64,000 nt of DNA from positions 55,462 through 119,461 of the forward strand of contig CAZVLN010000003.1 of the NCBI GenBank assembly GCA_964627995.1, written 5' to 3'. The DNA comes from JAWLFI01 sp964627995. Lineage in GTDB: Bacteria > Bacteroidota > Bacteroidia > Chitinophagales > Saprospiraceae. Under the pieces are notes generated by a model, which was given only the letters and a program-made list of their open reading frames with translations, had not been told where the DNA came from and ran no database searches. The position numbers and the translations under genes were made by a program. Positions 33,413-42,367 of the stretch are shown one piece after another; the first letter of the stretch is position 1; each line of letters opens with the position of its first letter.

Positions 33413-36400
33413 ATGCGGGAGGCTTTGATTGTAATAGTGTTGTCTTTGATAACTGGTATTCTTGCCGGGCAGGCGCAGTGGTGGAGTGCAGAGCATGAAT
33501 ATTATCACATTCCGATTACGGAAGCAGGGGTGTATCGCCTGTCAGAGCAGGTGTTAGAGCAAACTGCCATCCCTTGGGAAGAGGTGGATCCGGGACATTG
33601 GGAACTTTGGTTGGAGGGGCAGGCTATACCCATTTATTCGGGAGAGGAGCAGGGAGAGTTTTACCTTGAATTTGCAGCTTCTTCACCTGATGGAATCATA
33701 GACAGTTTATTGATCTCAAGGGGGCGCGATCAGCTTCTCAATCCCGCATCTAGTATGTTTAGCGATACGGCACATTATTACCTCAGCTGGGCTGATGAGG
33801 AGACAGGGATTGGGCAGTCGGTGGATGTTACTGAGCCGCCAACGAATGCACTTCGACAATCCGCATACTTGAAAACGGACAAAGAGGTTTTTTCTGAGAC
33901 ATGGGTGAAACCCTATTCTAAAGTTGGAGGAGCTAACATCTACTTGTCAGAATATCTAGCGGGAGAAGGCTTTGCTGCTCCACGTGCGCAATCTTTTTCA
34001 GAGACAATATCGGCCGATCAACCGATTGATGGTGCATCGGGGCAGCTTAGTATTCGGTTTTTAGGTGATTTTGGCAATCATGAGTTTGCGCTTATTATTA
34101 ATGGTGAGGAAAGATGGTCCGCCAGTCGGAATAGTTTCACTTTAGAACAAGTGGATCTCACTCTAGATGCAAATGAGCTCGGAGAGCCGATCACTTATTT
34201 ATTGGAGGGTCAACTTGATAATCGGGATGAGTTTTATGTAGCTGAAAGAAAGCTAGTCTACCGTACGACCTTGAGTGCGGAACAGGCTACAGGGATGGGT
34301 AGGGTAGATACAGGGCAAGTCATATTGGACTGGGCAGGTAATCGACAAGAAGAGTTTGTATATTATGACATAACGCACAAATTGCGCTATGTTTTTCCGC
34401 CTGATATGGAAAGCTGGTTAAGTGAGACGCCAGCTGCGCATCAATTTCAGTTTGCACAGCGATCCGCTATTCGGACATTGCCGGTACCTCAAAAATGTGA
34501 GATTGACTTTTCGCCGGTAGGCCCCTCGATAGACTATATTATTCTTACGGGAAAGCGCCTGGGAGGAGGTTCAGCGAATCCGGCTATTCAAGCTTATGCA
34601 GCATATAGATCGTCCGAGGCTGGAGGTAGTTATGAGGTAAAGATTGTAAATGTCGAAGACTTGTATTTCAAATATGGATTCGGAATACCAAGGCACCCTT
34701 TGGGTATTCGCCTTTTTGCGCAACATTTAGACTCTACGCTCCAGCAACAGCCTCTGATATATATCATCGGGAAAGGTCGGGAATATCGATATATTCGTTC
34801 TCCAGAGGCTCTTCAATCTGAAGACCATCGCGGATTCTCAGTCCCTACTTATGGCTATCCGAGCTCCGACAATCTGTTGTTCGCGCGTATGGGGGAGTCT
34901 GCACCTATGTTTCCTGTAGGACGCTTATCAGTAGAGACATCGGATGAAATTTGGTCGTATTTAGACAAAGTGAAATTGCAAGAAGAAACACGGCAAATTC
35001 CATCGGCAGATAATACATTTTGGCGCAAGAAGATCCTGCATCTGGTTGGCGGTGGAGAGATTCAGCCGCTCATTACAACCTATATGGAGAATATGGGCAA
35101 TTTATTATCAGAGTCTGTATGGGATCCAGAGCTCATTAAATTTGAGCGGGGAAGCAGTTCTTCCTCAGAGCGACCCTTGACAGACGAAATTTATGATGAA
35201 ATCAATGAAGGCAGCAGTTTAGTCACTTTTTTTGGACACTCTGCAACTAATAGCCTTGGTTTTGATATCAATATTCCTTTTAAATACTCCAACAGCCCGC
35301 GTCACCCGTTTTTGCTAGCACTGGGATGTTACGGGGGCAATATTAACACCTCTCAGGCCAGTGTGGGAGAGATTTACAACTCCTTTGAGGGTGGCGGATT
35401 TGTGGGCTCTATTGCATCTAGCGGTCCCGGAGAGGTGACCCGGCTTTATCTATTTGCTCGTGAATTTTATGAAGCGATGGGTGCGCGTGCTGATCAAGAG
35501 ACCATAGCGGAAATGTTTCAAGTTGCATTGCAAAAGCGTGCGGGAAGTGACCCTCGGCATGTTCAGCAGCTGATGTACTTCGGTGATCCGGCACTTCGTA
35601 TTTATGAAGCAAACGGACCCGATTATTCCTTTGATCCGCAGAGTAGTCAGATATCACCCCAGGCAATAAATGTGGGGCAGGATAGCTTTTCGATAACGGT
35701 AGACATAGTGAACTTAGGACGAAATATCGATCAAGACCTGCCGCTGCGAATCCAGCGTCGAGGGCCTGGCGGATCTATTCTGCAAGAACAAAATATAGTA
35801 GTTTCAGCACCGGGGAACCGCATATCCGTTACGACCTACTGGCCTGTTGGTAACGATGAAGGGGCGGGTTTAAATCGACTCTTTTTTTATATTGATCCGG
35901 AAGAAGAGATTGAGGAATGGCCGTTGCCTGCCGCTCAAAATAACAACGAATTGCAAATTGGTGGGGAAGATGGCTTTCCATTTTTTGTCTTCAATAACGG
36001 TATAGAATTAGCTTGGCCCTATGACTATGCCATGATTTCCTCAGACTCATTGCCATTGGTGGCTTATTCCAGTAACCCACTCGCAGGCCCTGCCGATTAC
36101 CTTTTTCAAATTGACACCATTCCTGAATTCACAAGCACATTCAAAAAGTCTACACAAGTGACTGCAAGCGGAGGCCGGCTGGAATGGGACTTGCCATTTG
36201 ATCTCGAACCAGAAAAGGTATATTACTGGCGAGCAGCACTTCTTGGAGCTGATGGAGTGGATACGCTTTGGAAATCCGCTTCCTTTACCTATGTCCCAGG
36301 CAAAGAAGGATGGAACCAAAGCCATATTGGTCAGTGGCTTCAAAGTGATAGTCTTTTTCTAAATGCCGGCCGTTTCAGACTGGAATTACCTAAGGAAGGC

Positions 36401-38257
36401 CTGAATATCACTATCCAAAATCGGGTGAAGGGAGGAGCGATAGAGCCTAATTTTGTGGCTAATGGCATCAATGTAGGATCTGTAAACCGTGCATGGAACT
36501 TAGTGGATGAGGGAATAGGTATTTGCGTGATCGACACGCTAATTTTTACCTTGCAACCTAATCCACCAGGTGGACTTTATGGTTCAGTCAACGATAATCG
36601 AACGACTCGGGCATTTGTATTCCGGACCGATAATCCTTCAAGCCGAGCGGATGCCGTTCGATTTTTAGATAGTATTGTTCCGCCTAACAGCCATGTATTT
36701 ATTTTTACAATTTACGATGAGAACAGAAAGGGGGAGTCTTTGCAACTTGAAACATGGGCAGCAGATACTTCAGTTTACGGTACGAGTTTAATAGAAGCTT
36801 TGGAGCGGAGAGGTGCGACAAGTTTGCAAAACCTCATGCAAGAAGAACGACAGGTATATAATTTTTTCTATCGCCAAAGCCGCTCTGGATTTACACGCTT
36901 ACAAGAAGATTTTTTGTTTTCCACTGAGGATGTACTAGTCAACTCAGAAACTATGGGTCGTCGTCTTCCCGAGGGATTCTTTCAAACCGTCCCTGTCGAT
37001 ATCAACAGGGATACCATAAGCGTTTCGGTGGCCTTTGATAAATTAAATTCGGGCGACTCCGTTCAGGTGTTAGGTATAACTCCTTCGGGAACTGAAGCCT
37101 TTGAATCAACAGCTGCAGACACCTTTCTCTGGGAAGTTCCCGGATCGATCCCCTCCTTTTCCTTTTTCGTAAAACTCATGAATTTCCAAACTCGTCGGGC
37201 GCCGCTATTTAAGCATGTCAGGGTATATCAAGACCCTATTCCAGATTATTTTTGGTCCCCACCAGCTATGGGTGAACGACCCGATAGTGTTTTCATCAAA
37301 GGAACCCTATTTGATTGGTACTCCATGATAACCGCAGTTGGTAATACAGAGCTATCTGACTCTTTGACTGTAAGCTTCCGCATTCAAAATCAGGGTGAGG
37401 TGGTTTACAGAGATACGATGAGGCTTGGAGTTATCCAGGATGACCCGAAAGTCATGTTAAATTTAGAGACATCTGACTGGCCGACGGGTTTTTATAGTTT
37501 AACGGCTGAAATCAATCCGGAACGAGAGTCTTTGGAGAAACGCTACAGCAATAATATACTCTCAGTGCCTTTTAAATTGATCAAAGAGCAAGCAAAACCC
37601 ATTCTTGAAGTTACTTTCGATAATGAGATAATAACGCAAGGTGATTTGTTAAGGCGTCGGCCTCAATTAATAATGTCCATTCAAAAAGTTGAGGGCATAG
37701 TCCCAATTTCAGCTGAGCAATTGCAATATGAGCTGATTCAACCCGACGGTAGTCTTTACGCTTTGGCAGATGAGCTGACTTTCTCAACAGTTGATACAGC
37801 GGGCGTTCTTCGTGGAGAATGGGTGGCAGATTTAGATTTAGAGCAGCAGGGAAGCTACCAATTAGAAGTTATTTATACTCCTTTAGACGGAGGACCCACT
37901 GACGACATAGTCTACCGCGTTGAATTTCGGCGACGAAATCTTGAAGAAGTTCGTTCCATAGTGCTCGCTCCGAATCCGACTACAGGGATTCTTTTTGTGC
38001 ATTATGACATTCTGGGAGCGGAAGGACCGTCCGGGTGGTCCATCGAACTAATGTCTGCCGATGGTAGATTAGTTTGGCAGAGCGACGGCCAAACTCCACT
38101 TCCGATCGGGAATGAACGCATTGACCTGGGAGTAATTCCTCCTCAAGTTTCTGCGGGTTTTTATGTCTTTAGGTTCCGATTATTAGATTCAGAAGCCTTG
38201 CTATATGATGGAGAAGCAGGTCAAATTCAAGGGCGCATCCTTTTATTGCGACCTTAA
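33413..38257 (+). CDS. porU2: PorU2-like type IX secretion sortase / C25 gingipain-family peptidase
   Basis: The 1614-residue protein has a signal peptide (MREALIVIVLSLITGILAGQ), a beta-rich N-terminal region, a C25 peptidase domain with catalytic histidine 609 in FFGHSA and cysteine 639 in LALGCYGGN, then several immunoglobulin/CARDB-like domains (such as INVGQDSFSITVDIVNLGRN), and a C-terminal T9SS sorting domain (LAPNPTTGILFVHYDI, SAGFYVFRF). In Porphyromonas the related PorU is the surface sortase that removes T9SS signals and links cargo to a lipopolysaccharide; PorU2 is a larger paralogue whose role is less clear. ATG 33413 is chosen for the signal peptide. The gene ends 14 bases before a glycosyltransferase. 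Confidence 0.87.
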   Translation: MREALIVIVLSLITGILAGQAQWWSAEHEYYHIPITEAGVYRLSEQVLEQTAIPWEEVDPGHWELWLEGQAIPIYSGEEQGEFYLEFAASSPDGIIDSLLISRGRDQLLNPASSMFSDTAHYYLSWADEETGIGQSVDVTEPPTNALRQSAYLKTDKEVFSETWVKPYSKVGGANIYLSEYLAGEGFAAPRAQSFSETISADQPIDGASGQLSIRFLGDFGNHEFALIINGEERWSASRNSFTLEQVDLTLDANELGEPITYLLEGQLDNRDEFYVAERKLVYRTTLSAEQATGMGRVDTGQVILDWAGNRQEEFVYYDITHKLRYVFPPDMESWLSETPAAHQFQFAQRSAIRTLPVPQKCEIDFSPVGPSIDYIILTGKRLGGGSANPAIQAYAAYRSSEAGGSYEVKIVNVEDLYFKYGFGIPRHPLGIRLFAQHLDSTLQQQPLIYIIGKGREYRYIRSPEALQSEDHRGFSVPTYGYPSSDNLLFARMGESAPMFPVGRLSVETSDEIWSYLDKVKLQEETRQIPSADNTFWRKKILHLVGGGEIQPLITTYMENMGNLLSESVWDPELIKFERGSSSSSERPLTDEIYDEINEGSSLVTFFGHSATNSLGFDINIPFKYSNSPRHPFLLALGCYGGNINTSQASVGEIYNSFEGGGFVGSIASSGPGEVTRLYLFAREFYEAMGARADQETIAEMFQVALQKRAGSDPRHVQQLMYFGDPALRIYEANGPDYSFDPQSSQISPQAINVGQDSFSITVDIVNLGRNIDQDLPLRIQRRGPGGSILQEQNIVVSAPGNRISVTTYWPVGNDEGAGLNRLFFYIDPEEEIEEWPLPAAQNNNELQIGGEDGFPFFVFNNGIELAWPYDYAMISSDSLPLVAYSSNPLAGPADYLFQIDTIPEFTSTFKKSTQVTASGGRLEWDLPFDLEPEKVYYWRAALLGADGVDTLWKSASFTYVPGKEGWNQSHIGQWLQSDSLFLNAGRFRLELPKEGLNITIQNRVKGGAIEPNFVANGINVGSVNRAWNLVDEGIGICVIDTLIFTLQPNPPGGLYGSVNDNRTTRAFVFRTDNPSSRADAVRFLDSIVPPNSHVFIFTIYDENRKGESLQLETWAADTSVYGTSLIEALERRGATSLQNLMQEERQVYNFFYRQSRSGFTRLQEDFLFSTEDVLVNSETMGRRLPEGFFQTVPVDINRDTISVSVAFDKLNSGDSVQVLGITPSGTEAFESTAADTFLWEVPGSIPSFSFFVKLMNFQTRRAPLFKHVRVYQDPIPDYFWSPPAMGERPDSVFIKGTLFDWYSMITAVGNTELSDSLTVSFRIQNQGEVVYRDTMRLGVIQDDPKVMLNLETSDWPTGFYSLTAEINPERESLEKRYSNNILSVPFKLIKEQAKPILEVTFDNEIITQGDLLRRRPQLIMSIQKVEGIVPISAEQLQYELIQPDGSLYALADELTFSTVDTAGVLRGEWVADLDLEQQGSYQLEVIYTPLDGGPTDDIVYRVEFRRRNLEEVRSIVLAPNPTTGILFVHYDILGAEGPSGWSIELMSADGRLVWQSDGQTPLPIGNERIDLGVIPPQVSAGFYVFRFRLLDSEALLYDGEAGQIQGRILLLRP

Positions 38258-38271
38258 GGAAAGATTGGATT

Positions 38272-39141
38272 ATGGGCATGTTCAATACTTCTCATCCGCC
38301 ATTTTTTAATCCTCGACTCAAAACCTATAGTCGGGGACGCCTTGCTGTCATATACTATGTACCGAAGAAAAGTTTAAAATATAACTGTTGGAGTGACGGT
38401 TTTACTGCAGCAATGGAGATAATTAGCGAATCCTGGGATATTGATTGGATTCACGCTGATGGGATCCTTCCAATCAAATTGATGAGGAGATACGATGCGA
38501 TTTACGTAAAAAGTAATTGGGACTGGCGGGTAGATCAAAAAGTTCGAAAATGGAGTGCTTTCTTGTCTGCTCCTTGTTTTTTGGTTTTATCGGGCAGTCT
38601 TCCTCCACCAGAACCTTCAAAAAGGAAATGCTATTCTCATGTGTTTTACGAAACGTCCTGGTATGGGCAGTGGCAGGAGCAAATGCCATCTTCATCGCGA
38701 GCCTTTGGTGTTAATACAGATATTTATCATCCAAAGCCACACACAAAAAAATGGGATGTGATTGGTGTGGGTGCTTTAAAGGCCATCAAGCGATGGGATC
38801 GACTAGCAAATCGTTCGGGCCAAAAACTATTAGTTGGCGAAGCATTCGGGGCTGAGGCTGAAGATATACGCGACCGTCTTCAAAACAAGGGTGTCGAAGT
38901 ACGAGAGTTTCAACCCCCTGAAAAACTGCGCGATTTGATGTTGTCTTCGCGACTCGTTTATATACCCGCAGAACTGCATGGCGGCGGCGAAAGAGCCGTG
39001 TGGGAAGCCAGAGCGTGTGGATTGCCCGTAGAGGTCGAAGCCGATAATCCCAAATTAAAAAGCTTACTTTCAGAGCCAATTTGGGATCACAGTGACTATG
39101 CCCAAGCATTACTAAAACCCCTTCAATTGGCTGGGAAATGA
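38272..39141 (+). CDS. Putative glycosyltransferase (GT-B, first gene of glycan trio)
   Basis: The 289-residue protein lacks a signal peptide and shows a reduced GT-B pattern: an N-terminal part with VKSNWDWRVDQKVRKW and FGVNTDIYHPK, typical of the linker where family 4 enzymes read GVDxxxFxP, then DVIGVGALKAIKRWDRL, LVGEAFG and a donor-site-like HGGGERAVWEARACGLPVEVE with the E-x-ARA-x-G pattern. It is shorter than usual GT4 proteins (350-400 residues), the N-terminal domain being compact. It overlaps the following pyruvyltransferase-like gene by 4 bases (ATGA). Confidence 0.72.
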   Translation: MGMFNTSHPPFFNPRLKTYSRGRLAVIYYVPKKSLKYNCWSDGFTAAMEIISESWDIDWIHADGILPIKLMRRYDAIYVKSNWDWRVDQKVRKWSAFLSAPCFLVLSGSLPPPEPSKRKCYSHVFYETSWYGQWQEQMPSSSRAFGVNTDIYHPKPHTKKWDVIGVGALKAIKRWDRLANRSGQKLLVGEAFGAEAEDIRDRLQNKGVEVREFQPPEKLRDLMLSSRLVYIPAELHGGGERAVWEARACGLPVEVEADNPKLKSLLSEPIWDHSDYAQALLKPLQLAGK

Positions 39142-39998
39142 AAATTTATGCCTACCGTGCGCCCCGAGGAAACCTCGGCGATGACCTCAATCACTGGTTA
39201 TGGCCCCGCATTCTGAATCCAGATTTTCTCGCGCGTCCAGGTGTTTTTATGGGCATCGGTAGCGTGATTCACCCGGACCATTTTCGACGATTACCGCCGG
39301 AGCAACCCTTATATGTTTTTGGAGCAGGCTGCCGATCTGCTCGTAATCCATTAGAAAATACCGATATAGAGGCACACCTAGCCATGGTTAGAGGCCCTCT
39401 TTCAGCCCGGGCTTTAGGCCTCTCTCTAGATAAAGCGGGATTGGATGCCGCTTATGTGATACAATTTACTGATGAATACGATAGCTGGCGCGCACTTCCG
39501 AAAAAGCATAATGTTACCTTGATTCCATATTTCCGGTCGGGCTCACTAGTGCACTACCCTTTAATTAAGCAAATAAAAAAATGGAATGTGTTGCGCTCGG
39601 ACCATTATGGTTCAATTGCCCAAGCCATGCAAACCATAGCTTCTAGTCGATGTGTGCTTACTGAATCCTTACACGGTGCCATCCTAGCAGATGCACTTCG
39701 GGTACCTTGGATGCGTTTAGTGTATTATTTGGAACGGCCACAGGAACGTGAAACCGGACAATTTAAATGGAAAGACTGGCAAGAGTCCCTCAACATACCC
39801 TGTATTCCAACTTTGAAGATCCCTTTGGAACCGCACTATTGGTTATCTGGAAAGAAGAATATGGTACTGAAACCCTGGCGAACCCTTAGATATTGGCAAT
39901 ATCTCAAGATTAAGGATTCTTTTGTCCTGTCACCAGAAAGTAATTGGAGGGCAGCCAGCCAAAAGCTTAAAGAACAACTGAACGCCTTACAAAGATGA
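39138..39998 (+). CDS. Polysaccharide pyruvyl transferase family protein
   Basis: The 286-residue protein begins MKIYAYRAPRGNLGDDLNHW and contains FMGIGSVI, VFGAGCRS, the VRGPLSARALG segment and the late signature LTESLHGAILADALRVPW, all typical of the polysaccharide pyruvyl transferase (CsaB/WcaK) family, which adds ketal-linked pyruvate from PEP to sugars of surface glycans. It overlaps both its neighbours by 4 bases, so the three genes are translationally coupled. The acceptor glycan is unknown. Confidence 0.87.
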   Translation: MKIYAYRAPRGNLGDDLNHWLWPRILNPDFLARPGVFMGIGSVIHPDHFRRLPPEQPLYVFGAGCRSARNPLENTDIEAHLAMVRGPLSARALGLSLDKAGLDAAYVIQFTDEYDSWRALPKKHNVTLIPYFRSGSLVHYPLIKQIKKWNVLRSDHYGSIAQAMQTIASSRCVLTESLHGAILADALRVPWMRLVYYLERPQERETGQFKWKDWQESLNIPCIPTLKIPLEPHYWLSGKKNMVLKPWRTLRYWQYLKIKDSFVLSPESNWRAASQKLKEQLNALQR

Positions 39999-40969
39999 AA
40001 GTATATTGGGCTGGCATTTTTACAGGAGACTATATCAGATCTTTGAAACAGGAGTTGACTTCACAGGGCGTTGAGATTGTGGAGGCACATGAGGATTTTC
40101 TCCAAAAGCAAATTCCTCCAGACGCACTCATCCATGTGCATTGGTTAGAGGCTTACGGGACTTCAAAGCATATTGTGGACGACTTGCAAGATGTTTTATC
40201 GTTTTACAAAGGACGCAATTCATTGATCTGGACTGCACATAATTTACAGCCTCACGATATGCCCCTTCAGAAGGGGCGTGAATTTTATCAGGCATTGATA
40301 CCTTTTTTTGACGCGGCTATACATTTAGGATCTCCATCCATTGCTAAGGTAGAAGAGATATATGACATACCTAAAACACAGCAGCAACTGCTATGCCTGC
40401 ATCATATTTTACCTTCTGAGAAAGACCCCGGAATACTAACTCCCTGGAGTGATGCTCCCGGAACCTGGATTACTCTCGGTCGAATACGATCCCGTGCCGA
40501 TAAATTGCAGCTGGGAAACTATGCGCGCGAAGCTCAGTTGTCTGGTAAGACATTGTATGTTCACCGGTATCCACATCTGCTACAGCGTCGGATATTCAAG
40601 AATCGATTTTTTGACCCGCAGCTGCTTTTACAGGAATCGAAGTGGCGATGGTTTGCTAAAAGAGTTCACCTAAACTTTGGCTTCCTGGAGGAACGAGAAT
40701 TAGCAGCTTGGATTCAGGGCGCTGAGCGATTGCTTCTGCCTCGGACCGCTCATCTAAATAGTGGTATTCCGTTCCTGGCCGCTCCCTTTCGTATCCCCAT
40801 TCAAGTACCTGATACAGGTAATATTCCCTGGCAGTTGAAACAGCTGGGTTATGAACAGCATCACAAAGATGTTTATCATTCCATAAACCCAACCAATTGG
40901 GCACAATATCAAGAAAGCGCGATCTCCCAATGGCGAAATGCCTACCGCACAGTGAATATGCATACATAG
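39995..40969 (+). CDS. Putative glycosyltransferase (third gene of glycan trio)
   Basis: The 324-residue protein has the pattern of GT-B enzymes of the GumK/WcaC-like group: MKVYWAGIFTGDY, ALIHVHWLEAYG and IWTAHNLQPHD near the N-terminus, where the TAHNL motif lies at the acceptor cleft, followed by TWITLGRIRSRADKLQLG in the second domain. The C-terminal donor loop is short (PRTAHLNSGIPFLAAPF). It starts 4 bases inside the pyruvyltransferase gene. A new promoter box appears after it (40988-40995), so the trio ends here. Confidence 0.75.
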   Translation: MKVYWAGIFTGDYIRSLKQELTSQGVEIVEAHEDFLQKQIPPDALIHVHWLEAYGTSKHIVDDLQDVLSFYKGRNSLIWTAHNLQPHDMPLQKGREFYQALIPFFDAAIHLGSPSIAKVEEIYDIPKTQQQLLCLHHILPSEKDPGILTPWSDAPGTWITLGRIRSRADKLQLGNYAREAQLSGKTLYVHRYPHLLQRRIFKNRFFDPQLLLQESKWRWFAKRVHLNFGFLEERELAAWIQGAERLLLPRTAHLNSGIPFLAAPFRIPIQVPDTGNIPWQLKQLGYEQHHKDVYHSINPTNWAQYQESAISQWRNAYRTVNMHT

Positions 40970-40987
40970 GCTGGAGTTGTATTTTCG

Positions 40988-40995
40988 TATCTTTC
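40988..40995 (+). promoter_or_regulatory. Probable promoter -7 box TATCTTTC
   Basis: One mismatch (final G to C) to TAnnTTTG, 23 bases before ATG 41018 of the hemolysin-family gene. Confidence 0.4.
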
Positions 40996-41017
40996 CCATG
41001 CAACTGAATATACGCGG

Positions 41018-42301
41018 ATGGACTTATTATTATTATTTCTATTAACCGGAGTAAACGGGTTTTTTGCATTAGCCGAGATCGCAATGGTTACCGCCCGTCC
41101 CGCCCGTTTGAAAAGAATGAAGAATGCAGGTGTTTGGGGCGCGGAGTCAGCACTTCAGCTTCAAGAAGATCCCAAATATTTTCTTTCAACCATGCAGGTG
41201 GGCATTACTTTGGTGGTGCTCATCATGGGTTTAATTAGTGGTACAGGATTATCTCAAAAGCTTGAAACCCTGTTTGTAAATTTTGGATGGCCCCTAGCGG
41301 TATCCCATCACTTGAGTCTGGTATTAAGCCTGTTTTTTATTACTTACATTTCAATTCTTTTGGGCGAGTTAGTGCCCAAAACCATTGCCCTATCAAGACC
41401 TGAAAAGGTCGCTTGCAAAGTTGCTTCTATTGCCCATTTTTTGAGCTATGTATTTTTTCCATTTGCAAAATTACTGGCTGTAAGCACGGGCTGGGTCACT
41501 CGAATCTTGGGATTTAGGGAGCAGCAAAACGAATTTACTGCTGGAGAGTTGCGACAAATGGTGCGAATAGCGTCGGAAAAAGGTGTGATCGACAACATAC
41601 AAAAAGCCCTACACGAAAAAGTGTTCTATTTTGCAGATAAACGGGCAAAGCACCTCATGACTCACAGCGATAACCTGGAATGGGTAGACCTGTTACAGTC
41701 CCGAGAAGTTATTCACAATCAAATTTTGCGATTCGGCCACAGTAAAATTATTTGCGTAGAGGGCCACCTATCTGAAATTATAGGTATTATCAAACAGCGG
41801 GAATATCTGAAGGCATATGCCCTGCATCCAGATCCAGACTTGACTGAGTTGATGTTGAAAGCCCATTTTATAGACGAAAATAAAATGGCTGAGCAGGTAT
41901 TACAATTTATGCGGACTAACAATATCACAGTCTGTCTGGTCACCCGTGGCGGTGCCCAGGTGGTTGGATTAATTAGTCTATCTGATATTTTTGAAGCTCT
42001 GGTCGGGCAATTAGCCACGAAAAACAGCCCCCACGATCCTCCTTTTTTCAAGCGTGAAGATGGCAGTTTTCTCATCAGTGGCGATGCTCCCATCGAAGTC
42101 CTGGAGCAAATTCTTCCTAATTTCACCGTAGATTTTACTCAGATAAACTATTCATCTGTCGGCGGATATATAAATGGTCTACTCAATGGGCGATCCAAGG
42201 TGGGAGACCGTATCAATCTTAGAAAACATAAAATTGAAGTAGTGGATATGGACGGGCGATTTATAGATAAGGTTCTACTTTTGCCATCTTCCAAGTCTTG
42301 A
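41018..42301 (+). CDS. Hemolysin-family (DUF21-CBS-CorC/HlyC) membrane protein
   Basis: The 427-residue protein has the CNNM/DUF21 membrane domain (about 1-190; NGFFALAEIAMVTARPARL, QVGITLVVLIMG, LGELVPKTIALSRPE), a CBS pair (about 200-330; HLMTHSDNLEWVDL, VVGLISLSDIFEALVGQ) and a C-terminal CorC_HlyC transporter-associated domain (SFLISGDAPIEVLEQIL, GYINGLLNG, VGDRI). Homologues are linked to magnesium or other divalent cation efflux; the older name hemolysin is historical. The complete domain set supports a functional protein. It is preceded by its own promoter box. Confidence 0.92.
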   Translation: MDLLLLFLLTGVNGFFALAEIAMVTARPARLKRMKNAGVWGAESALQLQEDPKYFLSTMQVGITLVVLIMGLISGTGLSQKLETLFVNFGWPLAVSHHLSLVLSLFFITYISILLGELVPKTIALSRPEKVACKVASIAHFLSYVFFPFAKLLAVSTGWVTRILGFREQQNEFTAGELRQMVRIASEKGVIDNIQKALHEKVFYFADKRAKHLMTHSDNLEWVDLLQSREVIHNQILRFGHSKIICVEGHLSEIIGIIKQREYLKAYALHPDPDLTELMLKAHFIDENKMAEQVLQFMRTNNITVCLVTRGGAQVVGLISLSDIFEALVGQLATKNSPHDPPFFKREDGSFLISGDAPIEVLEQILPNFTVDFTQINYSSVGGYINGLLNGRSKVGDRINLRKHKIEVVDMDGRFIDKVLLLPSSKS

Positions 42302-42367
42302 GGGTTTTTGGCCTATTTAATCCATTTTCTTTAGTATATTTAAACCGGACTTTATAAATGTTCGCTT

